Of a stretch of 15,259 bases of DNA, positions 7,184 through 14,501 are shown one piece after another. Numbering within the stretch: position 1 is the first letter of the stretch; each line of letters starts with the position of its first letter. The notes under the pieces were generated by a model. The model did not search any database, was not told the DNA's origin, and saw only the letters and a program-made list of their open reading frames with translations. Both the position numbers and the translations under genes were made by a program. This DNA is from Bacteroidales bacterium (GTDB taxonomy: Bacteria; Bacteroidota; Bacteroidia; Bacteroidales; Dysgonomonadaceae). Location: contig JAAZLV010000043.1 of assembly GCA_012799155.1 (NCBI GenBank), positions 1 to 15,259 on the forward strand. Reading direction: 5' to 3'.

Positions 7184-8797
7184 TTAAAATGCATAAAACG
7201 TATAGTCTCTATGAAATCTCGCTGGAGGTTGTTGGTTGACGGTTAAAGAATTAAAATGACTTTCTAATCCGTAATCTTCTATTACTCGTTCATTATAAAT
7301 TGTAAATGCAATTTTTGTTTTTTCAGAATACAGATAGCTTATTCCTGATTCATTGTCTTGATAACAACGATTATAATCTGTTAAATCAAAATTTAACAAT
7401 CTATACTGTAAAGAAGGTGTGTGATGTGGATCATAAACTTTTATCTTAATGGGTAGAATGTTGGACAATCTAATCATTTCTCCTTGTGAATAAAATTGTG
7501 CTTGTTCGAAATTGGCATAAATTTTTTGCGATATGATGAATTGATGGCCTGAGCGTGTTATTAATGATGACTGTAATCTACACTCCTGAAATAAGGTTCC
7601 ATGAATTGGTATAATTTGAATTACGAACAGGGGTTCTTGGATTCTTTTAGGTTCATCACTACTACCTGAATTCATTAAGTTTAAAAAGGCTTCTCTTATA
7701 TTTTTTTCTAATATAAACTCTGTTATAGGAAGTAATCCGTCTTCCGTGAACTTAACAATAGTATGAAGTTTTCTGTCTGAAAGAGAAGTTAACCAGCCAT
7801 TTAAATTTATATTAATATCTTCTATTTCTTTCACCGAAGAAAACGCAGAAGTAGTAGGATCCCCACCTAAAGTACGGACTGACATTTTTATTTCAGTAAT
7901 TGATTTTTTAGCTATCTCTTTGTTGCTATAATCTGTCCCATATCCAAATTCTCCGGAGACCTTGAACGAGTCATCCTCATTTTGAGTTTTTATATCTCTG
8001 CCATAAGATGCTTCTATTGATGAATTCATTTCTTTTTTTATTTCATCTAAAGAATAATTAGATTTGTAATCTCCCGTATAAATAGCTTCTGAGATACCAC
8101 CAGCATGGAAACCAGCAACAACAAAAGAACCGATTCCTTTAAATGACTGTTCAGGTGTATTCATATATAATTGTCGCTGTAGTTGTGGAGTAAGATATTG
8201 ATTCATTGTATTAATAATATCCTCCGTTATAACAAGTTTATAAAGCGAATCCGTAACTTGAACGTAGTACTGGCCAAAAATCCTATTACTTTCGTTTATT
8301 ATTTGTTCAGAAAAAACTGTCGTGTGCTTACGTTTTGCTCCTACAGAAAAAAGACCTAAATTTAGGGAGAAACCAGTATTTACTATTTTTGTATCTTTAT
8401 AATGTTGTTCATACTCGCCGAAAGATGTAAACGAAAAATAATTAGAAAATTGCGAAGGAATACTTCTTTCAGTATAATAACCTGGATTTTCTTCTTTAAA
8501 TTTTTTCATATCTATTGCCGGTATTCCAACATTAACAAACGGGTCATTTTCTTCATTAAAATTATACGTGTACCCTACTACATCTCCCAAATATAATATA
8601 TCAGAACTTCGTGTCTGAGGAATAGCCGTAAAGAAATTACTTTCTTCATAAGGAATCCATTCTTTATTTGAAGTACGCTCTTTCAAAACTTTTCCGGCTG
8701 GAAAAGAATCTTGAATATTTCCATATTCCATATTATTCTCTTTACAAGATATTATAAATAATACCAATAAAATAACTAAATTTTTTTTTGCTTTCAT
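7184..8797 (-). CDS. MACPF (perforin-like) domain lipoprotein, BSAP-like toxin candidate
   Basis: This is a predicted lipoprotein of 537 residues. The start ATG at 8797 gives a textbook signal peptide, MKAKKNLVILLVLFIISC, with Cys18 lipidated. The frame reaches back to a TTG at 8836, but that would add 13 residues and overlap the previous gene. The MACPF signature Y-G-[TS]-H-[FY]-x6-G-G is recognisable as IGSFVVAGFHAGG at residues 222-234, with the aromatic and His positions changed. Further MACPF landmarks follow: TLGGDP (309-314), a conserved Trp (335) with SL after it, and LLPITEFI (355-362). The remaining 160 or so residues are a beta-rich C-terminal domain I do not recognise. MACPF proteins make membrane pores; in Bacteroidales the BSAP family kills related strains. 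The gene is near one-third G+C by sampled lines, against about half in its neighbours, which points to transfer. Confidence 0.8.
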   Translation of the reverse strand: MKAKKNLVILLVLFIISCKENNMEYGNIQDSFPAGKVLKERTSNKEWIPYEESNFFTAIPQTRSSDILYLGDVVGYTYNFNEENDPFVNVGIPAIDMKKFKEENPGYYTERSIPSQFSNYFSFTSFGEYEQHYKDTKIVNTGFSLNLGLFSVGAKRKHTTVFSEQIINESNRIFGQYYVQVTDSLYKLVITEDIINTMNQYLTPQLQRQLYMNTPEQSFKGIGSFVVAGFHAGGISEAIYTGDYKSNYSLDEIKKEMNSSIEASYGRDIKTQNEDDSFKVSGEFGYGTDYSNKEIAKKSITEIKMSVRTLGGDPTTSAFSSVKEIEDININLNGWLTSLSDRKLHTIVKFTEDGLLPITEFILEKNIREAFLNLMNSGSSDEPKRIQEPLFVIQIIPIHGTLFQECRLQSSLITRSGHQFIISQKIYANFEQAQFYSQGEMIRLSNILPIKIKVYDPHHTPSLQYRLLNFDLTDYNRCYQDNESGISYLYSEKTKIAFTIYNERVIEDYGLESHFNSLTVNQQPPARFHRDYTFYAF

Positions 8798-8825
8798 AGT
8801 TGTAATTTTTTTATAAATAATTTCT

Positions 8826-10361
8826 CTATTTCTCAATTATAGTTGCGATATTAATCTCCAACAGGTGAAGGTTTTCACCACCTGTTATCTCTGTAGAATT
8901 TTCTCCTAAATGGCCATTTTCCTGATCGACACCATTATAAACTTTCACGAAATCGATACCCGGTAAATCCACTTTGTTACCCTCCTTATCAATTGCCCAA
9001 TCAATATCAATCCCTGCATTATCATGCCTGTTAGGAAAATTATCTGCATAACCATATTGAAAAGCGTAAAGCACATAATAACTTCCTTGTCCACTTTCAT
9101 CAATCGCGTTCTGAGCCAGACGAACTCCCTTGTAAGTAAGCTGGTCTTCTGGCACCCATGCCGGGTAATAAGTTTGATTATGGAACTTATTTTTCACCTT
9201 ATATCCTTCTTTCCCTTGATTATTACTCCATTGAATATATTCTTTTATCGTGATGTGCATCTGTTCACCGGAGAGTTCAGCGTCATGTTCTTCCGTTTCC
9301 GGACGATTATAAGTCATTTCGTAATCACGGAAAGTATTTATATCATTTCCATTGTCGAGTGCAATCTCATACCAAGCTTCATTTTGCGCGGAAAAGTTAG
9401 CACTCCCTCTTATCTCGTACCATTCATCATCAGGAATACCATTCCCATTCTTGTCATACGCTACCATTATGATACCCGGCTCAGAACTGCCACCCCATGG
9501 TGCGTTGGGCCGCGGGTTTGCATTTGCCCCAAAAGCATTTCCAAGAATGCGAAAATCACGCCTTCCCGGTATGTTCACTATCGTATGATCAAATCCAAAA
9601 GTAACATAACCACCCCATCCGCCGAGAGTTATCAGTTCATTCTTTTCACCAATAATGCGTTCCCCCACTTTCTTGTTTATATCTTCCTGTGTATCACCTT
9701 CTTCATAGGATGGATGCACATTAACAAACTGCCCTGGAGCAGGTAAATAGTCGAATACTTTAGAGATATAAGGGGATTGTCTTTCCAGTCCCGGCTGTTG
9801 TACCGACACGATAACGGTATCTGCTATGGTACCCGATACAGCACGCAGCTGATAGGTTCCTTTATCGAGCGTGATGAACAATCCACTTTGGGCATCGGGT
9901 TGCACAAGGCGATAGAGTGTGGAGGGGGCATTCAACACCTCCCATGTGACCGCTTTGCCTTTCAATTTATCAGATGCCGCTAAGGAGAGGATCGTATTGG
10001 GTTTCGTGGAAAGGTTTGTGAACCTTCCCGTGGTAATGGTAACTGCTTTTTGGGCAATGTTGCCGAAATTATACGCCTTAAAGACGAGCCGGAAAACGCC
10101 GGGATCGTTGGGGGCTGCAAAGGTATATTCAGCAGTGTTCGCCACACGTTGACCGTCGAGTGTCCATACCACCGAATCGATGCGATTTTCAACAATCGGT
10201 GCAAGCGTCAGTTCATCATGAACCAGCAGGTAATAATCGGCATCCAACCCGGTAATGACGGGTGTAGTTTCAGCCACTATGGGATCTTCTTTACTACAAC
10301 CTGCTACAACCAGAAGTACACAGGTGCAAAGCCCTAAAAATAGTTTATTGATTGTTTTCAT
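8826..10361 (-). CDS. PKD-domain surface lipoprotein with calcium-type loop (second copy)
   Basis: This predicted surface lipoprotein has 511 residues. The signal peptide ends VVAGC, with Cys22 lipidated and SKED after it. Residues about 30-112 look like a PKD/Ig-like domain (SVVWTLDGQRV, then GVFRLVFKAYN), and a second Ig-like region covers about 115-188. The C-terminal half begins around residue 198 and contains GGWGGYVTFGFDHT (247-260) and the acidic loop DKNGNGIPDDEW (303-314), a likely calcium site. The same signature occurs in the protein encoded at 11567-13021, so the two are paralogues. Such PKD proteins are common beside BtuB/BtuG genes, but their function is not known to me. The first 580 bases are GC-richer (about 53% in sampled lines) than the rest (about 40%). 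Its C-terminal tail is duplicated at 6928-7053. Confidence 0.88.
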   Translation of the reverse strand: MKTINKLFLGLCTCVLLVVAGCSKEDPIVAETTPVITGLDADYYLLVHDELTLAPIVENRIDSVVWTLDGQRVANTAEYTFAAPNDPGVFRLVFKAYNFGNIAQKAVTITTGRFTNLSTKPNTILSLAASDKLKGKAVTWEVLNAPSTLYRLVQPDAQSGLFITLDKGTYQLRAVSGTIADTVIVSVQQPGLERQSPYISKVFDYLPAPGQFVNVHPSYEEGDTQEDINKKVGERIIGEKNELITLGGWGGYVTFGFDHTIVNIPGRRDFRILGNAFGANANPRPNAPWGGSSEPGIIMVAYDKNGNGIPDDEWYEIRGSANFSAQNEAWYEIALDNGNDINTFRDYEMTYNRPETEEHDAELSGEQMHITIKEYIQWSNNQGKEGYKVKNKFHNQTYYPAWVPEDQLTYKGVRLAQNAIDESGQGSYYVLYAFQYGYADNFPNRHDNAGIDIDWAIDKEGNKVDLPGIDFVKVYNGVDQENGHLGENSTEITGGENLHLLEINIATIIEK

Positions 10362-10561
10362 TTTAAAAATATTGGTTTCCTTAAAGTTATCCGAAGAGCT
10401 TTTGGGAAAATTAAGTTGTTTTTGTTCTTGTTCGTTATTTATCTTATTTTACCACACAATCTCTACTTGTGTATTTAATTTTTTCAATATTGGCCTTTGT
10501 TGCTTTATTGCCTGGCTACGACTGGAAATAAAGCAGGGTGGCTCTCACCTAACTCTTACTT
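10362..10561 (-). other. Intergenic region with hairpin and one arm of an inverted repeat
   Basis: I see no gene in these 200 bases. TGCTTTATT (10501-10509) pairs perfectly with AATAAAGCA (10527-10535). Directly beside it is GGGTGGCTCTCA (10536-10547), whose exact reverse complement lies at 11543-11554 on the other side of the DUF4465 gene. A smaller hairpin ACACAA / TTGTGT (10454-10472) follows. None is followed by a U-tract on the minus strand, and no TAnnTTTG box is visible, so read-through into the next gene is likely. Confidence 0.5.
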
Positions 10562-11554
10562 TCACTTCGTTACAACAACGTTATCCATGCACACATACGC
10601 GGGTGTATTCAACCCATAGGTTCCGGAATCATTCCCAACCAAATTGAACTCAACTCTTGTTACCGTTCCCAGGCCAGATAAGTTGAAATCTGTCCACGTA
10701 ATTACCGGAGATACAACGGGCAAATAATTGAAATATCTTGCAAGATATATTTCAACTGGATTTCCTCCATTTGTGGGAGTGCTTCCGTTAAAACCATACG
10801 CAAGCAATTTAAAATAACCTTCTCCACCAGCAACATCTCTTAATGGAGTTGCTGCACCGGATCCAAATGTATTTCCATATTCAATTACCCCGTAGGTGTA
10901 AGAATTGAGACATACCTGCACGTTTTCAATCACTCCGCTGCCGGAAGTGAATTCAACGCGAGGACGCTCAACGCCAAAGCCTTCATTATAGAAATCTACA
11001 TAGCCGAACATTACGGCAAAGTTGCTACTTCCACCGGCTCCTCCGTTTTTGGCTCCATCCGTACCGGAATACACGCTACACTGGTTGAGGTAAGAATACC
11101 ACCAGTCGCCGCTTGTCCCGGAGATATTGGATTTGTAGTTCCAATCGGAGATTACAAATCCGCCGTCCCAGAAATTAACCGGAGAAGAACCTCCCGCCCC
11201 ATTAAGACCAAACTTTAAGCCGGTCGCGGGATGGACGTAAGGTACAATCTGCGTTCCACTATAAGCAGAGTAGGTATTTTCACCATAAGAAGTAGGCCCT
11301 GCCATATAGATACTGCTTATACCCTCGAATGTGATGGTATCAGTCGTTGCTGTCAGGGTACTACGCGTTTCCGCACCGGTTGCCGTTTCCTGTTCGTAGC
11401 TCAGGAAAACATCCTCCTCGTTTGCACAAGAAATAAAGAGCGCTAAAGATGTAATTACTATCGTAATCGCTATCTTATTGAAATTGAATTTTCTCATATA
11501 TTTTATCTTTTAATGTGTAAAATAAAAAATGATAGATGTATATGAGAGCCACCC
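10536..11554. repeat. 12-bp inverted repeat flanking the DUF4465 gene
   Basis: GGGTGGCTCTCA at 10536-10547 and TGAGAGCCACCC at 11543-11554 are perfect inverted copies. They lie in the two spacers on either side of one gene, about 1 kb apart. They could be recombination sites, or RNA arms that pair in the transcript. No recombinase gene is present in the window. Confidence 0.45.
10562..11497 (-). CDS. DUF4465-domain surface lipoprotein
   Basis: This predicted lipoprotein has 311 residues. The signal peptide ends LFISC, with Cys24 lipidated, followed by ANEEDV. The rest matches the DUF4465 pattern of secreted Bacteroidetes proteins. It opens with TITFEGISS, continues with WDGGFVISDWNYKS, has a Gly/Ser/Tyr-rich beta-sandwich core, and ends with WTDFNLSGLGTVTRVEF and GLNTPAYVCMDNVVV. 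DUF4465 genes are frequent in Bacteroidales B12 loci, and a BtuH-like cobamide-binding role is possible, but I cannot confirm that from sequence. It lies between the two PKD lipoprotein genes, 69 bases after the first. A 12-bp inverted repeat flanks it (10536-10547 and 11543-11554). The ATG at 11497 gives a normal signal peptide. Confidence 0.87.
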   Translation of the reverse strand: MRKFNFNKIAITIVITSLALFISCANEEDVFLSYEQETATGAETRSTLTATTDTITFEGISSIYMAGPTSYGENTYSAYSGTQIVPYVHPATGLKFGLNGAGGSSPVNFWDGGFVISDWNYKSNISGTSGDWWYSYLNQCSVYSGTDGAKNGGAGGSSNFAVMFGYVDFYNEGFGVERPRVEFTSGSGVIENVQVCLNSYTYGVIEYGNTFGSGAATPLRDVAGGEGYFKLLAYGFNGSTPTNGGNPVEIYLARYFNYLPVVSPVITWTDFNLSGLGTVTRVEFNLVGNDSGTYGLNTPAYVCMDNVVVTK

Positions 11555-11566
11555 GGACTTATATCT

Positions 11567-13021
11567 TTAATCCAACAAATGCTTGTCTATTATATCCCTT
11601 ACAAGCAGCATCCTTCCTTCCGTCATATTTTCATCGACCCCTCTGACGTATGGATAGGAGGATTTCAGTATTTTCACAAAATCCACGCCGGGGAGATGCA
11701 CCGGTTCGCCATTGTCGTTTACCGCATTTGCAATATCAATATTCAGTTTCTGTAAAACTGTGCCCTTGCCGGTAAGATCTTTGGATATCCGTTTTCCTTT
11801 ACGTGAAAATGAAGATTCCCAGCCATCCATTAATACAATCTCTTTGCTTGTTTGGTCTTTTATATGGTATCCCGGGAAGAAACCTTTTGTGGAAATAGTA
11901 CCAAACATTGTTAAGGCATTATTCCATCGGTTATTGTAAACGACTTCATCCTGTCGAGGAGTTTCCTGGTTATCTTTCCATGTAAAAGAAGTGTAAAACC
12001 GAAGAGGATCTGATTCGATATCTGTTCCTGCATAGGTGAAGGTAATTTCGTAATCAGGTATATCTTCCAACCCGTAATCGTCACCCTTAATCTCAAACCA
12101 CTCGTCCTCGTCGGGCTTGCCATTTTTATTGCTGTCATACGCCACATATACAGTCGGGTGATCGACATTAGAGAAGGTTGCGTTCAATTCAAGATCCGGT
12201 TGACCGGGAACATTTGCTACCGTGTGGTCGAACTTAAATGTAATATAACCACCCCATGACCCTACAACCATTTCATTTCCAATTCTTTGGCTTTTCATCT
12301 CGGTCGATTTAGTTAAAAAATCTTCATATGGAAGTGGAAATTCAGTCATATCCCAAAAGGCTGCAGAACCAATTATAGACCAGTTAAAACCCCTTGCCGG
12401 TGCCGGACAATATTCCAATACAGTATAGGCATTATTTTTATACTCGGCATCCTCCACTTTCACATCAAAGGTCGCCGAAGCGGATTGTTTCCCTGCTGTC
12501 GTGGTAAGTGTAAGGGTATAGTCACCGGGAGACACGGAGATAAAGGGTAAGGTGGCGGTTAGACCGATGATAGAATCACCGATAGCCCATTCGTATTGGT
12601 AATCATCCCGCTCAGGCCCCGAGATGGCAGGTTCAATATCCAGTACTTGGGACAAGGGAATTGTCAACCCGTTTTCGAGGGCAATGGCAATGGGTTCTTC
12701 CACCAGTATCTTAAATGCCTGTTCTCCCGTACCGCCTTTATTGCCTGCACGGAAGAGAACCACAAAATTGCCCGGATCGGTAGCGGTGAAGGTATAATCT
12801 GTTTGTCCCGCAGCCACCTCTTTGCCGTTCACCAACCATGTGTATTCAATGCCCACCAGGTTGGTGATATCGGGAGCCAGCACCAACTTATCGCCGATAT
12901 TCAGCACGGTATCGACTTCTGCACCCGAAATAACCGGAGCAAACACATCGGCTTCTTTCTGGCACGACCATGTGAAAATGGTAGCCAACAGAAGCAACAG
13001 ATAAAAACTTTTTTGTTTCAT
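11567..13021 (-). CDS. PKD-domain surface lipoprotein with calcium-type loop (first copy)
   Basis: This predicted surface lipoprotein has 484 residues. The signal peptide ends FTWSC, with Cys20 lipidated. Two PKD/Ig-like domains follow, at about residues 28-108 (IEYTWLVNGKEV, then GNFVVLFRAGN) and 112-190 (YQYEWAIGDS, then GDYTLTLTTTAG). The C-terminal half holds GSWGGYITFKFDHT (254-267) and the acidic loop DSNKNGKPDEDEW (296-308), probably binding calcium. These features match the protein encoded at 8826-10361, so the pair are paralogues. The acidic loop carries an extra residue compared with the second copy. It follows btuG by 161 bases that contain low-complexity repeats. As in its paralogue, the 5' part is GC-richer than the 3' part. 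It is presumably an accessory surface protein for cobamide capture, by context only. Confidence 0.87.
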   Translation of the reverse strand: MKQKSFYLLLLLATIFTWSCQKEADVFAPVISGAEVDTVLNIGDKLVLAPDITNLVGIEYTWLVNGKEVAAGQTDYTFTATDPGNFVVLFRAGNKGGTGEQAFKILVEEPIAIALENGLTIPLSQVLDIEPAISGPERDDYQYEWAIGDSIIGLTATLPFISVSPGDYTLTLTTTAGKQSASATFDVKVEDAEYKNNAYTVLEYCPAPARGFNWSIIGSAAFWDMTEFPLPYEDFLTKSTEMKSQRIGNEMVVGSWGGYITFKFDHTVANVPGQPDLELNATFSNVDHPTVYVAYDSNKNGKPDEDEWFEIKGDDYGLEDIPDYEITFTYAGTDIESDPLRFYTSFTWKDNQETPRQDEVVYNNRWNNALTMFGTISTKGFFPGYHIKDQTSKEIVLMDGWESSFSRKGKRISKDLTGKGTVLQKLNIDIANAVNDNGEPVHLPGVDFVKILKSSYPYVRGVDENMTEGRMLLVRDIIDKHLLD

Positions 13022-13079
13022 AGGTTTTTAATTTAGTATTGAGTTATATATTATTTTACAATTCTGTTCTATATCTATT

Positions 13080-13184
13080 CTTCACTTCTCCACTTCCGAC
13101 TTCTTCACTTCTTCACTTCTCCACTTCCGACTTCTTCACTTCTCCACTTCCTGTCTTGGCTCTTGGTTCTTGGCTCTTGGCTCT
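13080..13184. repeat. Purine/pyrimidine-biased tandem repeats after btuG
   Basis: Positions 13080-13110 and 13111-13141 are two identical 31-bp units made of CTTCACTTCT and CCACTTCCGA blocks, followed by a shortened third unit to about 13150. From 13155 to 13184 a second array repeats heptads of the CTTGGCT/CTTGGTT type. On the minus strand the whole stretch is almost pure purine plus CC pairs. The heptad array begins at the btuG stop codon. Related heptads occur on the other side of btuG. Confidence 0.88.
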
Positions 13185-14346
13185 AAAAATCATAGATCGG
13201 CAGTAATGCAAAATGTCCCGGTATATTTCCCGTTACCACACTCCATTTCTTTTTACCCTCCTTGTCGAAGCAGTAGAGTACGCCGGGGGTTACATAATTT
13301 CCGGCGTCGGTAATGAAGATATCCTTTGTCTCGGGATGTACCATGATGCCATAGGGTTTTTCGATCTCCTCATCGGTGCCGTCGGTGATGATGTTGCGTG
13401 TGACAATCTCCCGTGTACGGGTATCCACAATCGAGTAGGATATATCCCAGCTATTGGTGATATAACTGAACTCGGTACCATAGACATACAACAGGTCGTC
13501 GTCAATCCAGTAGTTGGAGGCAGCGATGGGGATGGTATCGGTTACTTCCTCCCGCTCCCGGTCGAGGAAGAAAAGACGTGCAGGCAGGTCTTTATAATCG
13601 CCACGGGAGCTGACCCACAGGTCGCCCCGGCTATCGGCTTTGATCCGCTCCAGGTTATAGGCCACATCGATGCGCTTTACTTCTGTGAACGAGGCGATAT
13701 CGATCACCGAAACCGTACGCTCGTAACCACCCGTATCACCGGCCCCCATATATCCGCCCGAATTGGCGACGTATATCTTTCCATCCACTATTTCAAGTTC
13801 GTCGGGTTGGAAGCCCACCAGGCAGCGGTCGACCACCTCCAGAGTGGCGGTATTGATCTTTGCCACAAATCCCAGTTGTTCATAATTGGGGTCGATGACT
13901 ACCGGGCCTGCGTAGGAGGTCACATAGGCATATCCCTGGTGGAACCTGATAAACCGGCAATTGGGGATCTCTATCTGCCCGATACGTTCCGCCGTTTCGG
14001 CATCCATCACCTCTATCTTATTGGAAACATTGATCACGGCATAGAGCTTTCCCCCGTAGATGCCGATATCATTGCCGACATCGCCCATCTCCTTGGGGAC
14101 ATGTGGATTTCTTTCGGCATAGATATTTCTCGTGTAGATCCCGGTGGCAAAGTCATAGTAATCGAGGGTGGCTTTATTGGTTCCCATATTTCCTTCATTG
14201 AGCAGGTAAAAGCCCTTATAACCTCTGACTACCTCGGGATTGCCCACCGCGATATCTTCCGAGAGCACCATCGCCACATCATCCCGGCACCCGGAAAACA
14301 ACACGAGAAGCAGCGAGAGCGTTACGAAAAAGCCCCTTATTCCCAA
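13183..14346 (-). CDS. btuG: BtuG-like surface B12-binding propeller lipoprotein
   Basis: BtuG proteins are surface lipoproteins that bind cobamides very tightly and cap BtuB. This one directly follows a BtuB-like receptor gene. Its YncE/DUF5074-type propeller starts with GFYLLNEGNMGTNKATL and continues through blade motifs such as GNDIGIYGGKLYAV, GKIYVANSGGYMGAG and KPYGIMVHPETKDIFITDAGN to the C-terminus. The start is uncertain. From TTG at 14346 the protein is 387 residues and begins with an ideal signal peptide (GIRGFFVTLSLLLVLFSGC, Cys20 lipidated). The frame also stays open to an ATG at 14505 that overlaps the btuB stop as ATGA. That longer form would put 72 residues before the Cys, and the added part is translated low-complexity repeat, so I prefer TTG. 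The operon position suggests co-expression with btuB. Confidence 0.88.
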   Translation of the reverse strand: MGIRGFFVTLSLLLVLFSGCRDDVAMVLSEDIAVGNPEVVRGYKGFYLLNEGNMGTNKATLDYYDFATGIYTRNIYAERNPHVPKEMGDVGNDIGIYGGKLYAVINVSNKIEVMDAETAERIGQIEIPNCRFIRFHQGYAYVTSYAGPVVIDPNYEQLGFVAKINTATLEVVDRCLVGFQPDELEIVDGKIYVANSGGYMGAGDTGGYERTVSVIDIASFTEVKRIDVAYNLERIKADSRGDLWVSSRGDYKDLPARLFFLDREREEVTDTIPIAASNYWIDDDLLYVYGTEFSYITNSWDISYSIVDTRTREIVTRNIITDGTDEEIEKPYGIMVHPETKDIFITDAGNYVTPGVLYCFDKEGKKKWSVVTGNIPGHFALLPIYDF

Positions 14347-14500
14347 GAAACTTCCAATGTCTAACTTCCAACGTCTTGGTTCCTGGTTCTTGGTTCTTGA
14401 TTGACTTCGTCCATTTTCTGTCGTCACTCGGCATAGAACAAGTAAACTTGGCTCTGCACTCGTTCCTAAGAAAATTCTTGGATCTTGATTCTTCTTTTCC
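14347..14500. repeat. Degenerate heptad repeats between btuB and btuG
   Basis: The stretch contains CTTGGTTCCTGGTTCTTGG at 14375-14393 and more decayed copies at 14447-14456 and 14475-14494 (TTCTTGGATCTTGATTCTTC). They are the same type and orientation as the array at 13155-13184, so btuG lies between direct copies. The sequence happens to be open in the btuG frame up to the ATG at 14505, which confuses start prediction. Confidence 0.75.
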
Positions 14501-14501
14501 C

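Noticed and set aside
9024..9746. Plus-strand open frame of 240 codons opposite the second PKD gene
   Set aside because: Its composition is explained by the minus-strand gene, which shows paired motifs with its paralogue.
13213..14364. Long plus-strand open frame of 383 codons opposite btuG
   Set aside because: It is the antisense shadow of the propeller gene. It has no family features or signal peptide, while the minus strand carries clear blade motifs.
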